NCBI RefSeq assembly: GCF_001667375.1 | Contig: NZ_LZIN01000075.1 | Span: 1-64,000 of the forward strand | DNA length: 64,000 nt | Reading direction: 5' to 3' | Source of the DNA: Mycolicibacter sinensis | GTDB taxonomy: Bacteria > Actinomycetota > Actinomycetes > Mycobacteriales > Mycobacteriaceae | Shown: piece by piece, positions 55,440-64,000 of the stretch | How positions within the stretch are numbered: the first letter of the stretch is position 1 | How the letters are laid out: the number at the start of each line of letters is the position of its first letter | Program-made: the position numbers and the translations under genes | The notes under the pieces: model-generated | The model's input: only the letters and a program-made list of their open reading frames with translations | The model's database searches: none | What the model was told of the DNA's origin: nothing

Positions 55440-56051
55440 GTGAGCCAGCTTTCCTTCTTCTCGGCAGAGTCGGTGCCGCCCAGCGTCGCCGACCTCACCG
55501 GGTTGCTTGCTGGCCCGGGGCAGATCGTCGTGACGGGCGGCGGGGCGCGGGTTTCGGTCGTGGTTGACGCCCAGTGGCGGGCAGTGGCGTTGGCCGAGCT
55601 GATCAGCGAGGCCGGTCTGACGCCCGAGATCACCCGCACCGAGGAGGACACCCCGCTGGTGCGGACCGCGGTGGATCCGCGGTTGCGCGTCCTGGCCGAT
55701 GCCTGGACCCGCGGAGCGGTGAAGAACGTGCCGCCGCAGTGGCTGCCGGGCCCGCGCGAACTGCGGGCCTGGACGCTGGCGGCGGGCGCCGCAGAAGCCG
55801 ACCGCTACCTGCTCGGCCTGGATCCGCACGCACCGGACACCTTCGCGCCGCTGGCTTCGGCCATGATGCGCGCCGGGATCGCCCCCACCTTGATCGGCAC
55901 CCGCGGCAGCAGGCCCGCGCTGCGGATCACCGGTCGGCGCCGGCTTGCACGGCTGGTGGAAAACGTCGGGGAATCACCGGCTGATCCCCAGGCGTTGGCT
56001 CAGTGGCCGCGTGTCGAGGCGCCGATCCCGGGCCATCTCGGCCGCCTTTGA
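55440..56051 (+). CDS. conserved actinobacterial hypothetical protein (Rv3647c-like)
   Basis: 203-aa protein, probably cytoplasmic. N-terminal segment SQLSFFSAESVPPSVADLTG, central VDPRLRVLADAWTRGAVKNV and PPQWLPGPRELRAWTLAAGA, and a C-terminal RPALRITGRRRLARLVENVG. No enzyme motif is recognised. GTG at 55440 is set by a TACGGT box (55427-55432) exactly 7 nt upstream (leaderless). It sits between cspA and topA as in M. tuberculosis. Confidence 0.85.
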   Translation: MSQLSFFSAESVPPSVADLTGLLAGPGQIVVTGGGARVSVVVDAQWRAVALAELISEAGLTPEITRTEEDTPLVRTAVDPRLRVLADAWTRGAVKNVPPQWLPGPRELRAWTLAAGAAEADRYLLGLDPHAPDTFAPLASAMMRAGIAPTLIGTRGSRPALRITGRRRLARLVENVGESPADPQALAQWPRVEAPIPGHLGRL

Positions 56052-56165
56052 AACAATTCAGCGCTGTACGCCGGTTTGCGTCGGCATGGCCGTGAGTGCG
56101 AGATTGTCAGTTGTCCACCGGGCGGCGCGACGTGTGGTGCGGACAGAAGTGGAGCGTAAGCGCAG

Positions 56166-58970
56166 TTGGCTGACTCTAAGACGGTGAGTGCCCGCAACGG
56201 CGATAAGGACTCACCCGTGCGGCGACTCGTCATTGTCGAGTCGCCCACCAAGGCACGCAAAATTGCCGGTTACCTGGGCAGTAACTACGTCGTCGAGTCG
56301 TCTCGCGGGCACATCCGCGACCTGCCGCGCAACGCCGCGGACGTGCCGGCGAAGTACAAGACCGAGTCGTGGGCGCGCCTGGGCGTCAATGTCGACGCCG
56401 ACTTCGAACCGCTCTACATCGTCAGTCCGGACAAGAAGAGCACCGTCACCGAACTCAAGGGCCTACTCAAAGACGTCGACGAGCTCTACCTGGCCACCGA
56501 TGGTGACCGGGAGGGCGAGGCGATCGCCTGGCACCTGCTGGAGACGCTCAAACCGCGCATCCCGGTCAAGCGGATGGTGTTCCACGAGATCACCGAGCCG
56601 GCGATCCGCAACGCCGCCGAGAACCCCCGTGACCTCGACATCGACCTGGTCGACGCCCAGGAAACCCGGCGCGTCCTGGACCGGCTCTATGGCTATGAAG
56701 TCAGCCCGGTGCTGTGGAAGAAGGTCGCCCCGAAGCTGTCGGCGGGCCGGGTCCAATCGGTGGCCACCCGCATCATCGTGCAGCGCGAACGCGAGCGGAT
56801 GGCGTTCCGCAGCGCCGCCTACTGGGACGTGGTCGCCCAACTCGATGCCAGTGTCTCCGACCCGACGGCGTCTCCGCCCACCTTCAGCGCCCGGCTGGTC
56901 GCCGTCGACGAGCTGCGGGTGGCCAGCGGCCGTGACTTCGACTCGCTGGGGGCGCTGAAGAAGCCTGCCGAAGTCACCGTGCTCGACGAGGCCGCGGCCA
57001 CCGCACTGGCCGCCGGGTTGCGGGGTGCATCGCTGACGGTGACCTCGGTGGAGGACAAGCCCTACACCCGTCGCCCCTACGCGCCGTTCATGACCTCGAC
57101 ACTGCAGCAGGAAGCCGGCCGCAAGCTGCGGTTCTCCGCCGAGCGGACGATGAGCATCGCCCAGCGGCTCTACGAGAACGGCTACATCACCTACATGCGG
57201 ACCGACTCGACGACGCTGTCGGCCAGCGCGATCGATGCCGCCCGCACCCAGGCCCGCCAGCTCTACGGCGAGGAGTACGTCTCGCCGTCGCCGCGCCAGT
57301 ACACCCGCAAGGTCAAGAACGCCCAGGAGGCCCACGAGGCGATCCGGCCGGCGGGGGAGACCTTCGCGACCCCCGACGCGGTTCGCAACGAGCTGGGGAG
57401 CGACGAGTTCCGGCTCTACGAGCTGATCTGGCAGCGCACGGTCGCCTCCCAGATGGCCGACGCCCGCGGCACCACGTTGAGCCTGCGAATCGGCGGGCAG
57501 TCCGACTCCCAGCAGGTGACGTTCGCCGCCAGCGGGCGCACCATCACCTTCGCCGGGTTCCTCAAGGCCTACGTCGAGACCGTCGACGAGCTGGCCGGCG
57601 GTGAGGCCGACGACGCCGAGCGGCGGCTGCCGCAACTGAGCCAGGGCCAGCGGGTGGACGCCACCGAGCTGACCCCCGACGGGCATTCCACCAACCCGCC
57701 GGCCCGCTACACCGAGGCCTCGCTGGTCAAGGCGCTCGAAGAGCTGGGCATCGGGCGGCCCTCGACCTACTCGTCCATCATCAAGACCATCCAGGACCGC
57801 GGCTACGTCTACAAGAAGGGCAGCGCGCTGGTCCCGTCCTGGGTCGCGTTCGCCGTCACCGGGCTGCTCGAACAGCACTTCCGCCGACTGGTCGACTACG
57901 ACTTCACCGCGGCGATGGAAGACGAGCTCGACGCGATCGCCGCCGGCCGGCAGCGCCGCATCGACTGGCTGCACAACTTCTACTTCGGCGGCGACTACGG
58001 CGTGGACGACTCGATCGCCCGCGCCGGCGGCCTGAAGAAACTGGTCGGGGTCAACCTGGAAGGTATCGACGCCCGCGAGATCAACTCGATCAAGCTGTTC
58101 GACGACGAGCAGGGCCGACCGGTGTATGTCCGGGTCGGCAAGAACGGCCCGTACCTGGAGCGCATGATCACCGGCGACGACGGCGAGCCGACCCCGCAAC
58201 GGGCCAACCTGGACGACTCGCTGCCGCCGGACGAACTGACCCTGGCGCTGGCCGAGGAACGCTTCGCCACCCCGCAGGAAGGCCGGTCGCTCGGGGTTGA
58301 CCCGGTCACCGGGCATGAGATTGTGGCCAAAGACGGCCGGTACGGCCCGTACGTCACCGAGGTGCTGCCGCCTCCGCCGGACGACGACTCGGGCGCTACC
58401 GCCAAGAAGGGCAAGAAGCCGACCGGGCCCAAGCCGCGCACCGGGTCGCTGTTGCGCAGCATGGACCTGCAGACCGTGACGCTCGAGGACGCGCTGAAGC
58501 TGTTGTCGCTGCCCCGGGTGGTCGGGCTCGACCCGGGCTCGAATGAGGAGATCACCGCGCAGAACGGCCGCTACGGCCCATACCTTAAGCGCGGCACCGA
58601 CTCTCGATCGCTGTCCAGCGAGGAACAGATCTTCGAGATCACCCTCGAGGAAGCGCTCAAGATCTACGCCGAGCCGAAACGCCGTGGCCGCCAAGCCGCT
58701 TCGGCGCCGCCGCTGCGCGAACTGGGTGCCGACCCGGCGACCGGCAAGCCGATGGTGATCAAGGACGGCCGGTTCGGTCCGTATGTGACCGACGGGGAGA
58801 CCAACGCCAGCCTGCGCAAGGGCGACGAGGTGGTGTCGATCACCGACGAGCGTGCCGCCGAGCTGCTCGCCGACCGGCGGGCCAAGGGGCCGGTCAAGAA
58901 GGCCGCCAAGAAGACCGCCCGCAAGGCGCCGGCGAAGAAGGCTGCTGCGAAGAAGTCAGCCGGGCGCTGA
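56166..58970 (+). CDS. topA: DNA topoisomerase I
   Basis: 934-aa type IA topoisomerase that relaxes negative supercoils; the essential TopA of mycobacteria (same length as Rv3646c). The TOPRIM domain has RLVIVESPTKARKIAGYLGS and ATDGDREGEAIAWHLL. The active-site Tyr in GYITYMRTDSTTLS is at about 342. The C-terminus carries actinobacterial topo_C repeats (NGRYGPYLKRG, DGRFGPYVTDG) rather than zinc fingers, and ends in a Lys/Ala-rich tail (KKAAKKTARKAPAKKAAAKK) that interacts with DNA or RNA polymerase. Start TTG at 56166. Convergent with the cyclase gene (1-bp gap). Confidence 0.97.
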   Translation: MADSKTVSARNGDKDSPVRRLVIVESPTKARKIAGYLGSNYVVESSRGHIRDLPRNAADVPAKYKTESWARLGVNVDADFEPLYIVSPDKKSTVTELKGLLKDVDELYLATDGDREGEAIAWHLLETLKPRIPVKRMVFHEITEPAIRNAAENPRDLDIDLVDAQETRRVLDRLYGYEVSPVLWKKVAPKLSAGRVQSVATRIIVQRERERMAFRSAAYWDVVAQLDASVSDPTASPPTFSARLVAVDELRVASGRDFDSLGALKKPAEVTVLDEAAATALAAGLRGASLTVTSVEDKPYTRRPYAPFMTSTLQQEAGRKLRFSAERTMSIAQRLYENGYITYMRTDSTTLSASAIDAARTQARQLYGEEYVSPSPRQYTRKVKNAQEAHEAIRPAGETFATPDAVRNELGSDEFRLYELIWQRTVASQMADARGTTLSLRIGGQSDSQQVTFAASGRTITFAGFLKAYVETVDELAGGEADDAERRLPQLSQGQRVDATELTPDGHSTNPPARYTEASLVKALEELGIGRPSTYSSIIKTIQDRGYVYKKGSALVPSWVAFAVTGLLEQHFRRLVDYDFTAAMEDELDAIAAGRQRRIDWLHNFYFGGDYGVDDSIARAGGLKKLVGVNLEGIDAREINSIKLFDDEQGRPVYVRVGKNGPYLERMITGDDGEPTPQRANLDDSLPPDELTLALAEERFATPQEGRSLGVDPVTGHEIVAKDGRYGPYVTEVLPPPPDDDSGATAKKGKKPTGPKPRTGSLLRSMDLQTVTLEDALKLLSLPRVVGLDPGSNEEITAQNGRYGPYLKRGTDSRSLSSEEQIFEITLEEALKIYAEPKRRGRQAASAPPLRELGADPATGKPMVIKDGRFGPYVTDGETNASLRKGDEVVSITDERAAELLADRRAKGPVKKAAKKTARKAPAKKAAAKKSAGR

Positions 58971-58971
58971 G

Positions 58972-60600
58972 TCAGTCCGCGGCGGAGGTTTTTGCGGCCT
59001 TGTCGTTTGAGGCCGGAATCGGTTCGGCCACCGCAAGGTTCAACGGCCGAGCCAGCTGAGTGGGCACGGCGCGGCCCCGCAGTTCGACGATTTCGCCGAC
59101 CTCCCAGCACAGGGCCTCGGCGTCGACCGCGCCGCTGACCGCGACCGCCGACGCCAGCACGTGCCCCTCCTCCAGCTTGGCCAGCTCGGTCAGCCGGGCG
59201 GCCTCGTTGACCGGGTCGCCGATCACGGTGTACTCGAAGCGGGCCCGGGCGCCGATATGCCCGGCGATGGCCCGGCCGGCCGAGACGCCGATGCCGAACT
59301 CCTCCGACCCGAGTACCGGCAGCAGGCCATCGTGCAGTTCCCGGGCCGCCGCCAGTGCGGCGCTGCAGGCGTCCGGGTGCTCGATCGGCGCGCCGAAGAT
59401 CGCCAGCGCGGCGTCGCCCTGGAACTTGTTGACGAAACCGCCGTGGATCCCGACGGCCTCGACCACCACCCGGAAGAACTCGTTGAGCAGGTTGACCACC
59501 TCGCTGGGCGGGCGTGTCGAGGCGAGCTGGGTGGAGCCGACCAGATCGACGAAGAGCACCGCGACGTCGCGTTCCTGGCCGCCCAGCTCGGTGCCGCGCT
59601 CCAGCGCACGCCGGGCCACGTCCTCGCCGACGTAGCGCCCGAACAGGTCGCGCAGCCGCTGCCGCTCGGCGAGATCACGCACCATGTCGTTGAACCCGGC
59701 CTGCAGCAGGCCGAGTTCGCTGGCGTCGTAGATCTGCATGTGGGCGTTGTAGTTGCCGCGTTGCACCTCCCCGAGCGCCCAGCGCAGCTGGCGCAGCGGG
59801 TCGGCGATCGACATCGACACCAGCGCGGTGCCGGCCAGCCCGATGACCAGCGCGGCCAACGCCATCAGCAGGATCGGGGTGAACAGCTTGTCCGGCGAGG
59901 CATCGAGCAGTGACGTCTTGCCGGCCAGCACCGACACCACGATCGCCAGCAGCGGCACCCCGGTCGAGAGCACCCACGTCAGCAGCTGCCGCAGCAGGAC
60001 TCCGGGTGCCCGCAGGTTCTCCGGTACCCCGCCGCGCAGCGCCGCGACGGCGACCGGCCGCAGCACCCGCTCGGATTGCAGATAACCGATGATGGCGGTG
60101 GCCGCGGCACCGAGCGCGGTGGCGGTGATCACCACCGGCACTACGTCGTTCACTACCGGCCAGCTGATGATGACGAACACCACTCCGCCCACTGTCCAGT
60201 AGCCGATGCTGATCAGCGACCGGTAGAACGGCATCCGCAGCGCCCGGGACCGGGCCAGCTCGGTGTCAGCGGAGTCGGCGTCGGGGTCGGGGCCGGTGAG
60301 CCGCGCCTCCCGGCGCTGCCAGCGGAACACCGGCATCAGCACCGAGGTGCTCACTGTGAAGCCGACGGCGAACAGGCACAGCAGAGTGACGGCGAAGACC
60401 ACCAGGCTGGCGCGGGGCAGGTCCTGCAGGTTGATCCGGTCCTCATCCGGCAGACCGAACCGCAGGAAGCCGAACACGAACAGCGCACCGATGATGTCGG
60501 CCTGCAGCATGCTCAGGGTGAACACCGGCCACGGCGTACGCACCACCCACCGGACGAATCGGCTGATCCGCCCGCCCAAGGTCGTGGTGCTCACCAGCAC
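58972..60600 (-). CDS. membrane class III adenylate cyclase with HAMP domain (Rv3645-like)
   Basis: 542-aa protein. Six transmembrane helices span about 20-275, followed by a HAMP linker (SIADPLRQLRWALGEVQRGN, near 265-300) and a class III cyclase domain. The metal-binding Asp is in VAVLFVDLVGSTQL, the substrate-lysine region in GFVNKFQGDAALAIFGAP, and the transition-state Arg in IGDPVNEAARL. It would make cAMP for Crp, Acs regulation and others. Rv3645 is a main cAMP source in M. tuberculosis and is linked to fatty-acid tolerance. GTG at 60600; GTG 60594 is an alternative. Confidence 0.94.
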   Translation of the reverse strand: MLVSTTTLGGRISRFVRWVVRTPWPVFTLSMLQADIIGALFVFGFLRFGLPDEDRINLQDLPRASLVVFAVTLLCLFAVGFTVSTSVLMPVFRWQRREARLTGPDPDADSADTELARSRALRMPFYRSLISIGYWTVGGVVFVIISWPVVNDVVPVVITATALGAAATAIIGYLQSERVLRPVAVAALRGGVPENLRAPGVLLRQLLTWVLSTGVPLLAIVVSVLAGKTSLLDASPDKLFTPILLMALAALVIGLAGTALVSMSIADPLRQLRWALGEVQRGNYNAHMQIYDASELGLLQAGFNDMVRDLAERQRLRDLFGRYVGEDVARRALERGTELGGQERDVAVLFVDLVGSTQLASTRPPSEVVNLLNEFFRVVVEAVGIHGGFVNKFQGDAALAIFGAPIEHPDACSAALAAARELHDGLLPVLGSEEFGIGVSAGRAIAGHIGARARFEYTVIGDPVNEAARLTELAKLEEGHVLASAVAVSGAVDAEALCWEVGEIVELRGRAVPTQLARPLNLAVAEPIPASNDKAAKTSAAD

Positions 60601-60663
60601 ACCGTATCCGGCGGGACGACAAAGCCGGAGTTCGATTGTCGCGGCCAGCCACTACTGTGACCG

Positions 60664-61890
60664 ATGATGTCCGGGGTTTTCGCACGATTGGTGGGCCAGC
60701 AGGCGGTGGAGGCCGAGCTGCTGGCCGCCGCACGGTCATCCCGTCGTGATTCTGCTCACAGTGCGGTGACCGCCGGGGGCATGTCGCACGCTTGGCTGAT
60801 CACCGGGCCGCCGGGTTCGGGCCGCTCGATTGCGGCGGTGTGCTTTGCGGCAGCGTTGCAGTGCACCGCCGAGGACGCCGAAGGCGGGCCGGGCTGCGGG
60901 CGGTGCCGGGCCTGCACCACCACGATGGCCGGGACGCATGCCGACGTGCGGCGGGTGGTGCCCGAAGGGCTGTCCATCGGCGTCGACGAGATGCGGGCCA
61001 TCGTGCAGGTCGCCTCCCGGCGGCCCGGGACCGGCCGGTGGCAGATCGTGGTGATCGAGGACGCCGACCGGCTCACCGAGGGCGCGGCCAACGCCTTGCT
61101 CAAGGTCGTCGAGGAGCCGCCGCCCTCGACGGTGTTCCTGTTGTGCGCCCCGTCGGTCGATCCGGAGGACATCGCGATCACCCTGCGCTCGCGGTGCCGG
61201 CACGTGGCACTGGTGACACCGGCACCGACGGCGATCGCCCAGGTGCTGATCGCCACCGACGGGCTCGACGCCGATACGGCGGACTGGGCGGCGGCGGTCA
61301 GCGGCGGCCACGTGGGCCGGGCCCGGCGGCTGGCCACCGACCCCGAGGCCCGTCAACGCCGTCAGCGGGCCTTGGCGCTGGCCCGCGATGCGGCCACCCC
61401 GTCGCGGGCGTTCGCCGCGGTCGACCAGCTGGTGGCCGCCGCGGAGTCCGAGGCGCGTGATCTGACCGCCGAGCGCGCCGAGGCCGAGACCGAGGAGCTG
61501 CGCACCGCGCTAGGGGCCGGCGGCACCGGCAAGGGCACCGCCGGAACGCTGCGTGGCACCGCCGGGGTGATCAAGGATCTGGAGCGCCGGCAGAAGTCGC
61601 GCCAGACCAGGGCATCGCGGGATGCGCTGGACCGGGCTCTGATCGATCTGGCCACCTATTTCCGGGACGCCCTGCTGGCCGCGGCGGGCGTTGGCACTGC
61701 CCGGCCCAACCATCCGGACATGGCCGATGCCGTGGCGGCGATGGCCGCGCATGCGCCGGCGGATGCGCTGTTGCGCTGCATCGAGGCGGTGCTGGAATGC
61801 CGCGAGGCGCTGGCGGTCAACGTCAAGCCCCGGTTCGCCGTCGGCGCTATGGTCGCCACCATCGGTCAGGCGCTGCGGGCCGACCTGTAA
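60664..61890 (+). CDS. holB: DNA polymerase III subunit delta'
   Basis: 408-aa clamp-loader subunit (Rv3644c-like). The AAA+ fold shows FARLVGQQAVEAELLAAARS at the N-terminus, a P-loop-like GPPGSGRS (substituted Lys, as usual for delta'), the zinc-binding GCGRCRACTTT, and VIEDADRLTEGAANALLKVV. EEPPPSTVFLLCAPS carries the SRC-like region nearby. The C-terminal helical domain pairs in the clamp-loader ring. Two adjacent ATGs (60664, 60667) may start it. A TACTGT box is 5 and 8 nt from them respectively. Divergent from the cyclase. Confidence 0.93.
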   Translation: MMSGVFARLVGQQAVEAELLAAARSSRRDSAHSAVTAGGMSHAWLITGPPGSGRSIAAVCFAAALQCTAEDAEGGPGCGRCRACTTTMAGTHADVRRVVPEGLSIGVDEMRAIVQVASRRPGTGRWQIVVIEDADRLTEGAANALLKVVEEPPPSTVFLLCAPSVDPEDIAITLRSRCRHVALVTPAPTAIAQVLIATDGLDADTADWAAAVSGGHVGRARRLATDPEARQRRQRALALARDAATPSRAFAAVDQLVAAAESEARDLTAERAEAETEELRTALGAGGTGKGTAGTLRGTAGVIKDLERRQKSRQTRASRDALDRALIDLATYFRDALLAAAGVGTARPNHPDMADAVAAMAAHAPADALLRCIEAVLECREALAVNVKPRFAVGAMVATIGQALRADL

Positions 61891-61921
61891 ACTCGGCTGG
61901 TCCCGGTCTCGGTCGGGGCAC

Positions 61922-61994
61922 GCCGCCTTAGCTCAGTCGGTAGAGCGATTCACTCGTAATGAATAGGTCAGGAGTTCGATTCTCCTAGGCGGCT
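61922..61994 (+). tRNA. tRNA-Thr (anticodon CGU)
   Basis: 73-nt cloverleaf: acceptor GCCGCCT with AGGCGGC, D arm GCTCAGTCGGTAGAGC, anticodon stem-loop GATTCACTCGTAATGAAT with anticodon CGT (reads ACG), T arm AGGAGTTCGATTCTCCT, discriminator T. CCA follows directly at 61995-61997. The tRNA lies 31 bp after holB, as in M. tuberculosis. Confidence 0.95.
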
Positions 61995-62090
61995 CCACCC
62001 ACCAGCGAAAACCCCGATCGCAGTGCCTGACCGGAGGCTGCAAACCGGCCCGCCGGCCCATCTGTCCGTACAGCTCGGGAAGCCCGCCCA

Positions 62091-62220
62091 GGTTGAACCT
62101 ACACGTATGTAGTTCAACCAAGTAGGACGATTGGTTGAACGTGCGCCATGGTGCGCAACTTAGGTTTAGCCTTCGCGGGGACGTTCAACCTAATCGCGTT
62201 AAAGTTGAACCATGGACTGA
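62091..62220. repeat. five GTTGAAC/GTTCAAC motifs beside tRNA-Thr
   Basis: GGTTGAAC (62091), GTTCAACC (62112), GGTTGAAC (62133), GTTCAACC (62183) and GTTGAAC (62214) alternate in orientation within 130 bp. The first pair forms a palindrome with an inner CTACA/TGTAG. The last pair encloses TAATCGCGTTA. The stretch has no ORF. It could be an operator array, a recombinase-binding region left by an element that used the tRNA, or a small-replicon remnant. Confidence 0.6.
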
Positions 62221-62269
62221 AGCCGGCCCGGCCGGTAGCACATCTCCCCCCTGGCCGACTACTTTCGGG

Positions 62270-62614
62270 CTACCTCACGCTACGGGTGACTGATGTTGCG
62301 TCTTTCGGCAATGCGGCTGCGCTTCGGTTGGCCGCGGAGACGGAAGGCCAGGTATCTCGGCCACGTGGTGTTTGCCCGCCTCTCAGCGACAACTGCTGCG
62401 CTGGAACGGAATTGACAAAGCTTGTCGCTGAGAGGCGGGCAAACACCTTGCCGTCCGGCGGCGAGACCAGTGGATCGGGGGCGGGGACTTTTCCGCCCGA
62501 TTCCCTTTCCACGGTGATCATCTCACTCTGCTGCTCCACGACCGTCCCCGGTTCTCCGGTATCTCGACGGACGTGCAAGCCCGCTGGGTAGTCGGGGTAG
62601 TCCTTCTCAGTCAC
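62270..62614 (-). CDS. small hypothetical protein downstream of the histidine kinase
   Basis: 114-aa ORF starting GTG at 62614 with AAGGAG 8 nt upstream, 21 bp after the kinase stop, so probably cotranscribed with it. The N-terminal half is hydrophilic (TEKDYPDYPAGLHVRRDTGE, PGTVVEQQSEMITVERESGG) and looks genuine. From about residue 55 the frame runs through the perfect inverted repeat at 62367-62447 and becomes low in character. The native protein may be shorter, with the 3' end altered by insertion of that repeat. No family recognised. Confidence 0.45.
   Translation of the reverse strand: MTEKDYPDYPAGLHVRRDTGEPGTVVEQQSEMITVERESGGKVPAPDPLVSPPDGKVFARLSATSFVNSVPAQQLSLRGGQTPRGRDTWPSVSAANRSAAALPKDATSVTRSVR
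62367..62447. repeat. perfect 26-bp inverted repeat with 29-nt spacer
   Basis: The arm 62367-62392 (begins GGTGTTTGCCCGCC, ends CAGCGACAA) is the exact complement of 62422-62447. It lies between the plus-strand tRNA-Thr unit and the minus-strand kinase unit. A bidirectional terminator is the simple reading. Arms of 26 bp without a mismatch are longer than usual, so a miniature mobile element is an alternative. Confidence 0.75.
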
Positions 62615-62635
62615 GACAGACTCCTTCTACGCGGT

Positions 62636-64000
62636 TCAACTGGCCGGGCGACCTCGCTCCGCGCGCTCAACCACCGGCAGCCGAACCCGAAATACCGTGG
62701 CCCCGTGGGCCGATTCCACGTCCACCGAGCCGCGGTGCGCGCTGACGATCGAGGCGACGATCGCCAGCCCCAGCCCGGTGCTGCCCAGCTCGCCGGAGCG
62801 GGCCTTGTCCGCGCGCACGAACCGCTCGAACAGGTGCGGCACCATGGCGGCATCGATCGCCGGGCCATCGTTGGCCACCGTCAACTCCGCGACCGGCCCA
62901 CCCACCCCGCGGCTGTCCTCGGCGATGGCGGTCGTGACGGTGACCCCGGGCGGCGTGTGCACCCAGGCGTTATTCAGCAGGTTGGTCACGACCTGGTGCA
63001 GCCGCGCGCGGTCACCGCGGACCCACACCGGGGCCTCGGGCAGGTTCTTGACCCAGTGGTGGCTCGGTGCGGCCGCCGCGGCGTCGTTGACCGCGTCGAG
63101 CACCAAATCGGCCAGGTCGACGTCTTCGATGTCCAGGTCCTGGCCTTCGCTGAGCCGAGACAGCAGCAGCAGCTCTTCGACCAGCGACGCCATCCGCTGC
63201 GCCTCGGATTCGATGCGGGCCAGCGCGTATTCGGTGGTCGGTGGCAGCGTGGAACTGTCCTGACGGGTCAGCTCGGCGTAGCCCTGGATGGCGGCCAGCG
63301 GCGTGCGCAGTTCGTGGCTGGCATCGGTGATGAACTGCCGCATCCGCCGGTCGGCTTCACTGCGATACGCCAGTGCGCTATCGACGTTGTCCAGCAAGCG
63401 ATTCAGCGCGCCGGCGACGATACCGACCTCGTTGTCGGGGTCGACATCGGTGGCGGCGACCCGGATGGTGATGCGTTCGTCGCCGTCGGTGAGCGGCATC
63501 GCGGCCACCGAGGCGGCGGTGGCCGCGACCCGGCGCAGTGGGCGCAACGCGTAGCTGACCACGGTGATCGTCAGACCGGCGGTGATCAGCAGCGCCACCG
63601 TGTAAAGCCCTGCCGCCGAGGCCATTCGACGGGCGACGGTGCGGTTCGCCAGGTTCAGCGACCCGCCGATGAACAACAGGTCGTTTTCGTCGGCGACGCG
63701 GGTCTCCACCCGGTAGGAACCCAGACTGCCCAACTCCATCGACTGCGGCGGGCCGTTGTGCCAGTGATGGGCGTCGATGGCGGCGACCACGTCGGCGGGC
63801 GCCGGATAGGGCTCCTCCTCGGTGAACACCGCCGAACCGATCACCTTGCCGTCACGCAGCACCGCCAGCACGTTGCCCGGCGTCTGATCGTTGAAACCCA
63901 ACATGGCCCGCCCGATGTTCGACATACCGTCGGGACCGGTGACGTTCTCGACGCGGCGATACTTGGCAAAGGAGTGGCTGAAGGCGTTGAGCGACTCGGA
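62636..64000 (-). CDS. two-component sensor histidine kinase, 5' end outside window
   Basis: At least 454 residues, with the frame open to the window edge, so the N-terminus is missing. A periplasmic sensor part (GNVLAVLRDGKVIGSAVFTE and others) precedes a transmembrane helix (LYTVALLITAGLTITVVSYA), HAMP, and a HisKA H-box FITDASHELRTPLAAIQGYA. The ATPase N-box is QVVTNLLNNAWVHTPPG, G1 TVANDGPAID, and G2 GSTGLGLAIV. It resembles TrcS-type mycobacterial OmpR-class kinases. The response regulator would be expected upstream, outside the window. The gene is not at this position in M. tuberculosis. Confidence 0.92.
   Translation of the reverse strand, partial: SESLNAFSHSFAKYRRVENVTGPDGMSNIGRAMLGFNDQTPGNVLAVLRDGKVIGSAVFTEEEPYPAPADVVAAIDAHHWHNGPPQSMELGSLGSYRVETRVADENDLLFIGGSLNLANRTVARRMASAAGLYTVALLITAGLTITVVSYALRPLRRVAATAASVAAMPLTDGDERITIRVAATDVDPDNEVGIVAGALNRLLDNVDSALAYRSEADRRMRQFITDASHELRTPLAAIQGYAELTRQDSSTLPPTTEYALARIESEAQRMASLVEELLLLSRLSEGQDLDIEDVDLADLVLDAVNDAAAAAPSHHWVKNLPEAPVWVRGDRARLHQVVTNLLNNAWVHTPPGVTVTTAIAEDSRGVGGPVAELTVANDGPAIDAAMVPHLFERFVRADKARSGELGSTGLGLAIVASIVSAHRGSVDVESAHGATVFRVRLPVVERAERGRPAS

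Noticed and set aside
56463..58694. A 743-aa open frame antisense to topA
   Set aside because: Low-complexity composition and perfect coincidence with the conserved topA frame; no start signal.
62148..62591. A 147-aa plus-strand ORF after tRNA-Thr
   Set aside because: It crosses the GTTGAAC array and the inverted repeat, has no ribosome site, and lies opposite the better-supported small ORF.

Overview
This window is a GC-rich chromosomal segment from a mycobacterium. The gene order follows the Mycobacterium tuberculosis interval from glpK (Rv3696c) to the DNA polymerase III delta' gene (Rv3644c), read in the opposite direction. Mycobacterial marks include whiB4, crp, ponA2, marP, the RNAs 6C (B11) and Ms1/MTS2823, many GTG/TTG starts, and repeated leaderless-promoter geometry (a TANNNT box 6-8 bp before the start codon). 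The TB-lineage PE/PE_PGRS genes and the dppABCD transporter operon are absent from the expected places, so this is not a member of the TB complex. I cannot name the species.

Layout. 1-6 kb: a partial DUF7159-like protein, glpK, a GF-rich PadR regulator, an orphan PIN protein, and a divergent RDD/SpoIIM membrane pair. 6-11.2 kb: a five-gene operon (membrane protein, DUF4129, DUF4350, MoxR ATPase, DUF58). 11.2-14.9 kb: YqeY, a GH15 glycosidase, small genes, a DUF3039-like remnant, DUF3297 and tRNA-Pro. 14.7-24 kb: cysteine-synthase-like lyase, metallophosphatase, ponA2, whiB4, two ArsA/GET3-type ATPases, DUF4177, RidA, an MBL hydrolase and crp. 24.4-30.6 kb: nth, a thioredoxin-like protein, a CoA-type Nudix hydrolase and marP in one operon, then ephE, a holin-like membrane protein and a secreted protease. 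30.6-35 kb: acs, an Rv3662c-like protein, Ms1 RNA, a HAD phosphatase and 6C RNA.

35-51 kb is the Tad/Flp secretion-pilus locus (CpaE-like ssd, tadA, tadB, tadC, flp, tadE, tadG-like). Its tadA gene is split by an 11.4-kb insertion (about 37133-48529). The two flanking pieces rejoin in frame. The insertion carries a Tn554-type recombination module: two overlapping tyrosine recombinase genes followed by a small DUF6262-type third gene. Upstream, in the same orientation, lie an XRE-ImmA/IrrE regulator and an unrecognised protein. The cargo is a TetR regulator divergent from a hotdog thioesterase, a DUF6188-like protein and an MmpL-type RND transporter. The promoter regions on both sides of the thioesterase gene share the same sequence motifs, which are probable TetR operators. 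This element is the most unusual part of the window: a mobile efflux island that inactivates, and might on excision restore, the pilus ATPase gene.

51-62 kb returns to conserved housekeeping genes: Rv3651-like sensor, SftH/MrfA-type helicase, cspA, Rv3647c-like, topA, a class III cyclase, holB and tRNA-Thr. The last 2 kb holds repeated GTTGAAC motifs beside the tRNA, a perfect 26-bp inverted repeat, a small ORF, and the 3' part of a sensor histidine kinase that runs off the window.
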